A stretch of DNA of 64,000 nucleotides. Origin: Anaeramoeba flamelloides. Taxonomy: Eukaryota; Metamonada; Anaeramoebidae. The notes under the pieces were generated by a model. The model was not told the origin of the DNA. It saw only the letters and a list, made by a program, of their open reading frames with translations, and ran no database searches. Below are positions 10,824 through 23,367 of this stretch, piece by piece. The first letter of the stretch is position 1. Every line of letters starts with the position of its first letter. The translations under genes and the position numbers were made by a program. The stretch is taken from contig JANTQA010000060.1 of assembly GCA_027625915.1 (NCBI GenBank), positions 2,852,001 to 2,916,000 of the forward strand, in the 5' to 3' direction.

Positions 10824-11423
10824 TATTAGTAAAAAACCAAGCAATTTCATAATAAAATCTGCATTTGCCATAAATTTAAAGGTTGAATTATCAATATTCA
10901 GACTAAAAAGTCACAAAATATCTTTCTTAAATTTGTGGGAAAATGTAGATTAGTTAATAAAAAATTCGTTTTTTTTAAAAAGTAAATAATCAACGAATAA
11001 ATTTTTTTGACAAATTATTTCTCAAATCATGGAAATATATTGATAATACAAGAGTCTTTATCAAAAGCAAACAAAACTAATCAGTCTTTGGGTTTTTTTT
11101 ATATGATCATTATTGAATTAATCTTTGAAATTCAAAAATTATAAAAATGGTTACTTTTGGAAGTTCTAAATCTATATTAGTAAATACCAGAATACTGTAT
11201 TTTACGTTTCTATTTTTGGATTTCGAAAAGGAATTAAAAAAATAATTTCAAAATGAAAATTTTTTAATAGTGATCATTAGTAAAAAATGTAATAATTTAT
11301 TGCGCAATAAGATTTAAAATAGATTTTTTACTGATATTTGAGTCATGGCGCACTAATATCATTTACACATAATTACAACATACTTTGATTATGGGGAAAT
11401 CTAGGGTAACGCTAATCCCTTAA

Positions 11424-11730
11424 GAAAAATTAAAAAATAAATTGCCAAAAATTCCCAGATCAAACTAATATTAAAAGCCCATACTAAGTCAAAGATTGAT
11501 TAGTCAAGAACTAAATTAACAAGCCATTACACCTAACACAAGATTATCTTTTTTCAAATTTCAGGGATTGTAAGTCTTAAGTGGAAATTTATGAAAGAAC
11601 GAAAAAAAAATCGTTTTACCAAAAGACCAAATATTCTTTCGGAGCTATTTATTGATCAAAAAACGTTAAAACTTTCCAGTCATTCGTTTGTGAGAAATTT
11701 GAAAGGTATTGTAAAGAGGATTGTAAAGTT
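11424..11730 (+). repeat. repeat family 5, right part
   Basis: It aligns in the forward direction with about 59990-60230: shared blocks are AAATTAACAAG, ACACAAGAT, CTTTTTT, GATTGTAA or TATTGTAA, and CTTAAG. Together with the inverted piece at 8942-9183 it flanks the TTAA element, but the two parts are in opposite relative orientation compared with the second copy, so a rearrangement happened in one of them. Confidence 0.4.
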
Positions 11731-11994
11731 GTCATCTTGATTTTGTTTTTGGATTGAATTTTTCCAGAATTTCTCCAATCTTCGTGAATTTAGTTTGAAA
11801 AGGTTTTATCTAATTTTTTTTATATTGACATTTAACTGTAAATATTCCATTCTAGATATTTGGGTATAAAAGGCTTTGTTTTTGTAGATGCGTTTTAGAG
11901 TCTTAGAAGTCGAACAACTGATATTAAAAAGGAAAAATCTTTAAAAATGAGTTTACAAATATCATTTATTTTTAATCACCCGAGATCAAAAAAA

Positions 11995-14900
11995 ATGGCT
12001 TTTTTCAAAAACCTATTTACAGGAAAACCAAAAAATAGATTTTCGTTTGAACAACTTGAGTAAGTAAAAACCAATATACATTCAAAAACTTGACTTTACC
12101 AAAACAAAAAAAATCCCAACCCTTATTTAAAACCAAATCGCATTCCTTTTATTTAGATATCTTTATGGCATTATAAAAATGAACCAGACTATAACAGAAA
12201 CAAATAGTAAGCTACTTGTTGAAACACTTCGGGAAATATCCGAATTAATGATATGGGGTGATCAGCATAATGAAAGATTTTTTGAGTATGTCTTTGTTAT
12301 CCAAATTAAAAAAAAAAAAAAAAGGAGTTTTCTTTTGTTGTTTTGAAAAAATTGTAACTCTTCTTCCCCTCTAACTTTAAAATTTGATAACTGAATAGTT
12401 GGTTTTTAGAAAAAAACATAATTGGGTGGTTTTTAAAATTTTTGTCCCAACATTCGCCAACGGCGATCAAAATCCAATTGCTGCAAACTTTGTCTATAAT
12501 GATCGAAAATATTAAAAGTGAAAAGTCGATTTATTTCCTACTTTCCAATAACCACATTAATTCAATTATCACTCACCGTTTTGATTTTTCGAACGAAGAA
12601 GTTCTTGCCTATTATATTTCCTTTTTAAAGGCTTTATCGCTGAAAGTCAACAACAAAACAATCAAATTATTCTATAATTTGAACACAAAAGAAATGCCCC
12701 TCTATTCTGAGTCGATCAATTTCTTTAATCATCCCGATGGAATGGTTAGAATCGCAGTTAGGACCATTACCTTGAATATTTTTAGAGGTATTGCTTACTC
12801 TTTGTTAAATTAAAACCCTTTTGATGCTTGTGATCTTTTTTCTCAAAATTAATCTCTTTCTCTTTCTCTTTTTCTTTTTCTTTTTCTTTTTCTCTTTCTC
12901 TTTCTCCAATTGTTGTGATCTCAAACACATACCAAACCTATAAAACCCAACACAATTAACCGTTTAACAAATAACACAATAACGTAATTAATCCAACCCA
13001 ACCACAAACTACTTACTGAATAACAACAAACTTACAACCAACACAACAAAAGTGGATTTTAAGCCATCAAGAGATTTAATTTTGAATTCAAAAAAGATCC
13101 CATATTTTAACAACCTCGTTTGGTTTATCAGAATGAATTGTCTCTCAATCGAAGAAGAACTCCAATCAAATAATTTAAGTACAAAGTAACCAATTTTTTT
13201 CCTTAACTATTGCTTTTTTCTCTTCTGTTTTTCATTTTTTCCTTAAAAGGGGCTATTAATGAGTGAGAAAAAACATATTTATTTCAGAGATAAACATCAC
13301 CATAGATTCAGCAAAAAATAGAGTGTGTGGTAATTCAAGATAAATGATTTTCGTGATCCATGGTCCAAATAGCTCGTAAAAATCTATTATAAATCTTATT
13401 AAACAAGAAATTATTACAATTCTTTTTGCGAATGATCACAATTAAAAATTGATTTTTTCATTTTGGAATTCTTTTTTTTTTAATTCCTTTTCCCAATCTA
13501 GAAATAGAAACCCAAAATAATAGTATGATATTATTTAATTATGCATCTTTTGAACTTTCAAAAGTAACTATTTTTTTAATTTTTTTAATTTCAAAGATTA
13601 ACTCAATAATCATCAACATATTAACCCAAAGACTGATTAGTTTGGTTCCCTTTTTATGAAGATAATTGTAACATTTATATATTTCCAATATTTTAGAAAT
13701 ACTTTGTCAAAAAAATCTTATTGGTTAATTATTTAATTTTTAAAAAAAAATGAATTTTTTAACAATTAGTCTAAATTTTGAGACAAATTTAAGAAAGATA
13801 TTTTGCAGTTTTTTAGTCTTTAGATTGATGTTTCAACCTGTAAATTTGTCTCGAAATTTAACTTTTTTTATGAAATTCTTCAATTTTTTTTTTATACAAG
13901 GATCAGATTTAATTTAAGAGATCAACAAATATTACTGTTTTACATATCAAATTTTTAGAGACATTTGAACTTTGGCGCGCTTGTGTGCTTTACCTTCAAT
14001 AACAACAGACTTGTATTCCAATTTTATCCTTCGGAGAAGCTAATCACTGAAGAGACCATTTAGATAAAAAAAAAATCTATTGGTAAAATTAATAGTACAA
14101 TTACAAACAATTTTTTCCCTCATCTTGAAAATGCAAAACAAAGTAAAATTTTGAATACTATAATGTACGACTTGAATTAAATACGATTTAACGAAAAGAA
14201 TGATTGTTTTTACAATTTTGAACCATTTTTCGAATTTTTTGAAAAGTTCAAAATCCAACATATTTTTTCAATTTTTCCAAAAATATATATTTTATTTGAA
14301 GAATAAAGAAATTTTATTATCTGTGAAGGAAGTATATAAAAATACTCATTGGAAATAACACCACTGAATTTTACAATCATTTATTTCTAAAAAATATTCT
14401 TAATTTCAAAAAAAAATTACCGTTATTATTCTAAACTTGAAAAAAAAATGTAATTTCTTTTTTTTTATTATTGAAGAAGTGTAAATTACACTCTAGTTGC
14501 CCTTATACTTAAATTTCCTTTCAGAAATTTAAGCGTAAAATCATAGATTTCACGATTATTAATCAATGAAAATAATAATAAACTGTTACAGTTTAAAATT
14601 AATTCATAGAGGTTTTTTTCATTTAATTTATTCAGAAATATTAATCTATTATTTTCATAGGAAGGACATATCCACAAAAAATGATCAATATTTTCTATAA
14701 CTTCCTTTTGTTTGTATTTTAAACATAAAGGACAAAATTTATTTGAATTTTTATTAATTACATAGTAATATCTGTTTAAGCAATTGGTAAATGTCCTAAA
14801 TTTTAGGATTGTTGAGCTTGATGGATAGCTTAGATATTTTTGAGTTGTAAATAATTAATTTTGGTTTCTTAATATTGTGAAGTATTTTTTCACTTTCCAG

Positions 14901-17900
14901 CTCTTGGAATTCAATAATTCATTATATGTGTATTTATAGATTTCTTTTTTTAATTCAATTATATCTTTTGAATTCCAGTTAATTTTATTGTTGGTTCGTT
15001 GATTAAATTTTATTAATTTTTCTAAAAAAGGAAGAGATAAATTTTTTAATTTTTTTTTAAATTTGAATTTTTTTTTCTTTACTGAAATTACCATATTTTC
15101 AATTTTAAATTCTGTTTTATAAATAAGAATTGGTGTATTTCTGTTTATTTTGCATATTTCAGTAATGGCTGTATTCATCCAAGAATTTAAATAATTTAAA
15201 GTTTTTATTTCATAATTAAAAATTTCTAATCCATATGTTAATTGACTTAATATAAAAGATTTAAATAATCTGATTTTCAAATTATTATTGAGGGAATTGT
15301 TATTAAATAATTGTTTACAGTTATTAAATGTTCCTTTAGCTTTTTTTAAATTATAAACTATATGTGAAATTTTATCCAAATAGATACCTAAATATTTAAT
15401 CTTTTTTAAATCTTTTGAAATAACTGTTTTTTCTTTATTTGGTTTCAATCCAAATTGAATTATAATTTCATATATTGAATTTAATTTTTGATTTAAATGA
15501 TGTTTATCCCCTTTTATAATTAAAAAAAAATGTAATTTCTTTATTCAATTAAGATTTCAAAACATTTTTTTCTTTTTCCTAAATAAAAAAATCTGAGAAA
15601 AAAAATACAAACAATCAAATTGAAAATGCTCCCAAAATACTTTGTCAAAGCCTGTAAAATTCAGATTAAAAAACCAAAGAAATATTTTTTAATTTGATTG
15701 TTTCAAAATAATAATTAATAGAATAATCTTAATTAAATAAGTGAAAATTTGGAATAACCCATGTATTAATTATATCAATAGAGTTTATTATTATATCTCA
15801 ACTTTTTTTAAAGATTTTCAAACAAATCAAATCTAAATTCAAATTAATAATTATCATAAAATAAAATTAAGAAATTTTATCAAAAAAAAATCTTTAATAA
15901 TAAACATTTGTTATTTATACTCTTAATATTTGGAAAAAAAATATTTAATCAATTAAATTTCAAAATCTTCTAATAAATTATTTTAAAATCAAAGATCAAT
16001 TTTAAATGATAAAAAAATGATTAAATACTTGGTTTATTGTTAAGGGTTTGTGATAAACGAACATCCGATATGCCTATCTTTTTAAAGTTTCAGATTGTTT
16101 GTTCAGGGTTAAATGTGTGAGATATTTAATATGGTAAAGAGAGAATTTTGAAGTGACTAAATTCGTAACTTCTAATCCAAAGAGTGAATAAATTCAGACA
16201 CAGTCCTTAGAAGTATTTTAAACGAAATTTAATTTTCTAAAATAGGGTAAAAAATCTAAAGGGTATATGGAAAAAAAAAAAAAAATTACAATTAAAATGA
16301 AATATCAAGATCAGAAATTCAATTTTATTAATTATATCTGTAGAAACTTTGTTTCAATAAAAGTGACCCAACATTTTTTTTTGAAATATCAATTACTGAT
16401 AAATTGCAATTTATGATGGAAATTTTTCCTTGATTTTCCTTTTTGAAATTATTCTGATCAACTTTGAACAAAGCATTTTATGTAGTCAAGTGTTAAGAAA
16501 CTCTGTAAAATTAGTTGTTCTTCAAAATTTTCTTTATACTGGACTGTTTGATAAGAAACAGTTCAAATATTTATCAAAATGGATATTGAACCAAAAATTT
16601 TTTGAAATTTATTGGAATTTATCAGTATTTTTTAGAATTGACCTGCGAAGAGTAAATTATATATAAGTGGATTAATACACTTCATCCAAAGATAGTTGAT
16701 ATCTATATGAAATAAAACTAATTAAAAAATTAATAGATTTTCGTAAAAATAGAAAAAACTCAAATTCTTCTGTACCTTCTTTGAGAAAAGATAAACAACA
16801 AGGCTAATTTTGATCTTCAATTGAAGATCCAAATATAATTTCAATAGAAATAAATAGGATTTTTCTACAATTGTTTTCACTGTTTCAATAACATTAGAGT
16901 TGTAGGTTTTTACCAAATGACCATTGATCTTGCAATAAAAAAAATTGCAAATCAATTGTCAAAAAAATTGAAAAAAGTCAAAAAGAAAAAATATGAAAAA
17001 ATGATTTCAATTTTGAAAATAAATTTTTTCTTTGAATATCGATTCAAGCTCTTTAAATATATTTAATTCACTCATCTCCAACTGGGCAACTTTAACTGGA
17101 AAATAGTAACGAATGCATTGAATGTTACAAAACAATTTGTTTTTTTTTTGTTTTTGTTTTTCTAATACAATTTTTACAACCTATTTTGTTTAAAAAAGTA
17201 CATGGTTGACACACTTTGAAGAAATATTTTGCAAGGTTTGATTAGTATTGATTCGTATTTAAAATAATATTAAATCTAAATTTTTAGGATTTAAAAAAAA
17301 AAACAATAATTTTTTTTTTTTCTTTTTATTATTTCTACTTTTCTCGTTTTTTAAAGAGAAAAAAATATTTTCCATTTTTTATTTGATCTAAACTGTATAA
17401 TTATTTTTTATTCCATTTTTAATAAACTTTATAAATCAATTTTAATTGTAAAAAATTTCTTTTCAAAGTCTAGTGAAAGAATATATTTGAGTAATATTGA
17501 AATTTATGCAGATTGTACTAACCATAATTCGATCAAAAAAAAAAATAAATAAAAATAAAATTATATTATTTCTCAATATTTGTTTAATATATTAATTAAA
17601 AGATTTATGAGAATGTTTTTTGATTTACAAAAACAAAAAAAAAAAAAAAAATGTTATCGAAATATTTTTAACATATATTTTGATTCTTTTCTTTTGTCTT
17701 TTTTAAAAAAAAAATAAATAAATAACAATTTTATAAAATTAAACAATATCCATAGAATATTAGACGATAAATTATTTTCTCAATTAGACGATTTTTATTA
17801 TTTAGAAGATATTTTTAATCTACAGATCACAGAACTAAATTCTACACTTGCGATTAGTCTAAGAAAAAATCTGTTTATTCCAATTTTTATTGAAAGTTTT

Positions 17901-18335
17901 GTAGGGGGTACAATCAAGGAGAATTTGGAAACAAATAAAGACCAGTTTACAATTTATCAAAATGTAAACACAAAAAACAAAAAAATCAAAAAAAATCTAT
18001 TAAATGAAAAGGTTGAAAATAAAGAGACTTCAAATATAAAAATAGAAGTCCCACAAAAAATTGAAAACGGAAAAGGGTTATATATTACGTCATTAGACAA
18101 TAAACAACAAAAAAAGAAGGAATTAAATATTGAAAATGAAATCCATCAAAAATTAGAATCAATATCAAATGAAAAAGTTAATCTAGATCAGAATAATTTT
18201 TTTAGTTTAACTGATAGCGATTTGAATATTCCACAAAAACATAAGATATCAAGAAAAAGACCGGTAAACATCAATTTTCTTAATATTTATTATTCTTTTT
18301 TAAAATTGGCACCAACTTGTATATTTATCTATCTG

Positions 18336-18378
<43 letters not shown>

Positions 18379-21300
18379 CTATAAAAAAAATTAATACTTA
18401 ATAGAAAAAATGCTCTCAAATATTATCTTTATGTTTGCTATCGCAGATATTCCATGTAATTAGTTGCAGTAAAATTATTGTTCCTTTATTAACAATACTA
18501 TTAAATCCACAGAGCAATTTTGAAAAGATTTTAGAACAAAGTGATATGGAAATAGAGGAATTTAAAAAAAATAAACAAATTAAAAAAGTAGTAAACAAAA
18601 ATGTTCCATTATTTGAAATTACCCTTTCGGGTAATGATATTTTTGATGAACAAAAAAATGATAAAGATTTGAAAACTTCATTATTGATTGTTGATTTTTC
18701 ACATAAATTGATAACTAATATTATATTCAATATTATTAATAATAAGGGAAAGAAGAAGAAGAAGAAGAAGAAGAAGAAGAAAATGGAAAATAATAAAAAC
18801 AAAACCTTATTTTCAAAAAATAAAAATTTTGAAAATAAAAATAATAATGAGTCTTTGATAAAAGAAATCAAAAGAGGGGGAAAAGGGGGGAAGAAAGGGG
18901 GAAGGGGGAAGGGGAATGGAGAGGGTGAAGAAAATGTTAATGTTATACGTTCACAAATTATTTCTTTTTTGGATGATGAAAATGAAAGAATTGTGTTTTT
19001 TACTTTATGCTTTTTTTATTCGATCTGTAAACAAATAAGTAAGTGTAATATATTTTTTTAATCCTTCATTCATTAATTTAAAGTAAATTAATTCTACTTT
19101 ACAAGATTTTTGACGAAAAGCAAAAAAAAAAAAATCAATTTAAGAAAATATATAATTGATTTTAAAATTCAAAATAACCAATTCAAAACTCAAATAAAAG
19201 GATATTTTCTACTTAATGATTTTCATTTTTCTACCTGAAAAAATAATATTTATGAGAATTTTTATTACAAGGTTTATTAAAAAATAATATTAGAGGTTTT
19301 GATGTTACTATGCTTAATTCATTATAAAGTTACAAAAATCGCGATATATCAGAAAATCGGCGATATACAATATTATCGCAATAATATAACAAATCGCGAT
19401 ATTCTATAAAATCACGATAATTATTATAAAATCGTGATAAATGCCAAAATATCTCTATTACTTTTTAATAGCGATATAATAGTTGATGGGTTTTTGGGAT
19501 AATTCAGAAATATTTAAACAAAAAAATTTTTTTTGATCAAAAAATAGATTCGGTGAAAAAAAGTCATTCTTTGAAAAAACAATAAAAAAAATACTTGATT
19601 CAATCAAGGATCAGATCAAAGAGTTTTATTCCGTTTTCATTTTATTTGGTTGTCAAACCTATCGATCCTTTTAGATCAGCAACAATAAGAACTAAAGAGA
19701 AATAAATATTTTTTCAGTTAATTGTTATGTTGTAAATTGCTTTGAATAATTAGCTTCTAAAACAGCCAACCCTTTATCTGTTCTTTAAAGAATGTGTTCT
19801 TGGGTTAAAACATTTTCAATATTCTCAGAAAGCTAAAAGGAGTTGGAGAACTCCTAAAAAGATTTCACAACATCCTTGCCAGATGATCACCAATTATTAA
19901 GATTTTTTTATAGATTTCTTGTTCTTTTCTTCTTTTTCTTCTTCTTAGAGCATTTATGTATTGGACAGAAAACACAATTAGAGCTTAGAGGTTTTTGTTT
20001 GATCGATCACTAATAAGAAGTCAAATTATTCTTTATTCTTTTTGGCTATTTAAAATTGTGAATGTAACAACTCCATTTTAAGAAAATACATCTATTTTAT
20101 ATTCAAGTGTATTGTTGAAATGGGTAATTATTAGTTTGATCATAAAATTTGTTTGAGATTTTATATTTTGTTAAAAAAAAAATGAAAAGAATAAAAAATT
20201 TGTGTTTCAACTACAAACCAAACTCATTCCCTTTATAAAAGTTTTATGTCTTTCAAAACTTTCAAACAATTGAAGACAGTTCACAACCCTTACAAACACT
20301 TTCAAACATTTATTAAAGGGTAAAGGTGTTGTAAAAGTCTCAAGGCTTTGTAAAAGTCAGGGGATTTTTTTTAAGGTGAAATCAAAATAATAATTTTTTA
20401 TTTTTTCATGATAATGTGAATATCGTGATTTTATGATTTTTCGCGATTTTATGATTTTTCGTGATAAAGTTGGTCTAATCGCGATTTTTTAATACTATTG
20501 CGATTTTATTGTTAATATCATGATAATAAATGTTATCATCAAAACCTCTATTATGTGATCTTTCGATTTTTTTTAGCAATTAGTTTGATATTCAAATCAT
20601 TTTTTAAATTTTTCAATTTTATCGATTTAACGTTGATTTTTAAATGATCTAAAACAATCGATGAATTTAAAGCTTTTTTTGTTGAAATTTAATAAGGGGG
20701 GTTAACCAAAAAATGGATTTTTTTTTTTTTAGAGAAATTCATTTCCTCTTACAGCAATTAGGGTTTTTTTTTTTTAATATAAACTCTTTTTCAAATAAAA
20801 GGGAACTGAAAATTTCCAGAATTATTGATAATTGAATCAAATTAATTGTAGTATCATTCTAAAAAATAAGAAATTCTTTAAAACATATAAAAAACACTCA
20901 AATATATATTTAAAAATCATTAAAACAAAACAATAAAAATTAAAATATAATATTTTAAAAATTGATGTGCCCTTTTATTTGAAATGAGAAATCTCGTCTT
21001 GTAAATTGAAGGGGAAAAAATTATAAAATCAATAAAAACCGTTAAACAAATTGAATTGGGGAAAAGTTATTTACATTTTATTGATAACTCTTTACACGCC
21101 AAACTTTTGTTCTTTAAAGTCTCATTTTCAATATAAAACAACAACTCATCTGGGTATTTTGTTGGAATTGTTTTTTTTTTTCTTTGTTTTATACATCAAT
21201 CCAATAATGGTCTTTCTTAATTCATATATCTAGCTCATTTAAAATCAAATTTAAACTGTTTCGGTTTTTTATTATGGTAGATTATTTCTAAATTGGTTTC

Positions 21301-23333
21301 TTCTTATCTTGTTTTTTTTTTTTTTTACGTTTTCGAACTGTTCAATATCCATAAATAAAAAAACAAAAAATGAAAAAATGAATAATTAAAATGAAAATTA
21401 CCAATAAGTAATTATCTGATTAACAATCAAATTCAATCTATTGATTATTTGAGAGGTGTAATCTTTTGTTTGAAAGGGGGTGTAGAAATAAACCAAAAAT
21501 TAAATAAATTTTTGGTTTATTTCTTATATTTTAAAAAAAAAAGGCGCCAATTGTTAGTTTTACCAGAATTTTCTGTTTATTTGAAAAAATCGATTTGTTA
21601 TCAGAATAAAAAAGAAAAACCTCAAGAAACCACCATTAGGTTTTTTTTTTTTTTTTTTCAGAAATAAAAAGAAAAGTTAAGAAATTTCCATTCTTATTCT
21701 TTTAAATTCTAAAAAAAAATATGCTAGGCCTACTAAGGTACTCTACGGTACTTGAAGAAACTTCCCTAATTTCTAATTTTTTGTTTATAAATTTTAATAA
21801 AGAATCATAATTTTCTTTATCATAAACCAAATGACAAAATAAATCGTGATTCTTTTTTGAATAATATCAAAGGTATTATTTTTTATTATTTTTATTAATT
21901 TGAATTAGTTTTTTAATCCAAATTATTCTATTTTCTTGATAGAATTGAAAGTCCATATAAACAATGATCGGTATATTCATCTATTTCTAGAGTGGAATAT
22001 TTTTTTTAATAAATTGTAAGATTTTGTTTTTATTTTATTCTTATCATAAACATAAGAATATCTATTTAGATAATTTTTGAAATTTCTTAATTTTAATATG
22101 GAAGTACAACCTTCCATTTTAAATTATTTTTTATTCTTAGTTTTTTTTTTTTTGATTTGAGAAACAAAAAGAAAATTTAAGAAATTTTCTAATTATTTCT
22201 TAAATTGGAAAAAACGCCATTAGCTTTTCCAGAAATTTTCTATTTTTTGAAAAAAAATCGATAAGTTATCAGAATAAAAAAGACAAACCTCAAGAAACCA
22301 CCATTGGTTTTTTTTTTGTCATAATAAAATAGAAAATTTAAGAAAGCATCTTTATGCTTTTTAATTTCTTTTAGAAATTAAAAACCCCTAGAAAATTGAC
22401 AGTACTTGACGACATGAATATTTATTAATATTATTATTAGAACTAAAAATTTTTTTCAATAAATCAAACCTTTCCATCCAGACCTACTTATTATTAAATT
22501 TTCTATCAATTGATTTAGATTCATATCAATAATTTTAAGTTTTCTACTTTCCAATTGATATTTTCATTATCTTTTTTTGAAAATTTTAAATTTTCGAAAT
22601 GTGATCAAAACCCTAGAATTTCTTATTTCTTTTTAGGTTTATATCTTTTTTGATAAACCGAAATTCTGACTATGTCTATTTTAACTTCAGTTTTATAAAT
22701 TATCCTAGGAATGTGGATTAATTTTTAAAAATTTCCTGACTGTTTTATTTATCCAAATATCAATGTTGTCAATTTTTTTGGAGGGTTAGATTAAAGATTA
22801 CTTGTCCATAAAATAATTGGCTAATATATCTTGATTTAAATATCTGTTATTTTACTCCATTAAATAATTTTTGTTGATTAAAAATCATTTTGATTTTTTA
22901 AAATTGTCTTTTACTTTTTTAAAGTTTTTTGTGAATATTTCTCTTTTTAAAGTCAAAAAAATAAAATATCGTATAAGATGTTAGAAAGAGGGAATTTGAA
23001 TTTGAATTCCCTCTTTCCAATTGAATGTGGATATATTAACTCCAATTATCAAAAAAAAAAATTAGCAAAAAACACAAAAAAATTTAAAGTAAATTCTTTT
23101 TAAAATATTTTAATAAATATTAGAGTTTTATAAGAAAAATTCACAATTCATTTTTTTTTTTCTTTTTGAAAATCCATTTTTAATGATTACAATTGTGTGA
23201 CTTGATGGGATTATAGTATTTTATTTTGTAATGAATTGAGTGAAAAATTGATTTTTTTTTACTTTAATGAAACATTACTTAAATGAATATATTGCTAATT
23301 TTCAAAATATTAATGATAAAAGTCTCATTTAAG

Positions 23334-23367
<34 letters not shown>

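Larger units (their letters stand above)
9188..11419. mobile_element. TTAA-flanked MITE family 1, copy b, carrying nested insertions
   Basis: Host TTAA lies at 9184-9187 and 11420-11423. The ends are inverted repeats: GGATTAGCGT at 9189 and ACGCTAATCC at 11409, and the match continues inward with AAGTATGTTGT near 9219 and ACAACATACTTTGATTATGG near 11376. Without the 1.49-kb Tc1 insertion the element is about 745 bp. It has no open frame of its own. Parts of the same family occur at 4308, 13247, 36.2-37.06 kb, 55839 and 59380. TTAA duplication is typical of piggyBac-type elements; the assignment is an inference from the target site only. Confidence 0.7.

Noticed and set aside
12851-12905. TCTTTT-rich repeat looking like a CRISPR or satellite array
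   Set aside because: Simple pyrimidine microsatellite in CLEC16A intron 3 without spacers.
14040-14261. 73-codon minus-strand frame
   Set aside because: It overlaps the end of a MITE, has biased composition and no domain.
16430-16666. 78-codon frame
   Set aside because: Mostly inside a 230-bp MITE that is absent from the related repeat copy.
18416-18871. 151-codon minus-strand frame with hydrophobic residues
   Set aside because: Antisense shadow of CLEC16A exon 6; the hydrophobic runs come from the AAG repeat read backwards.
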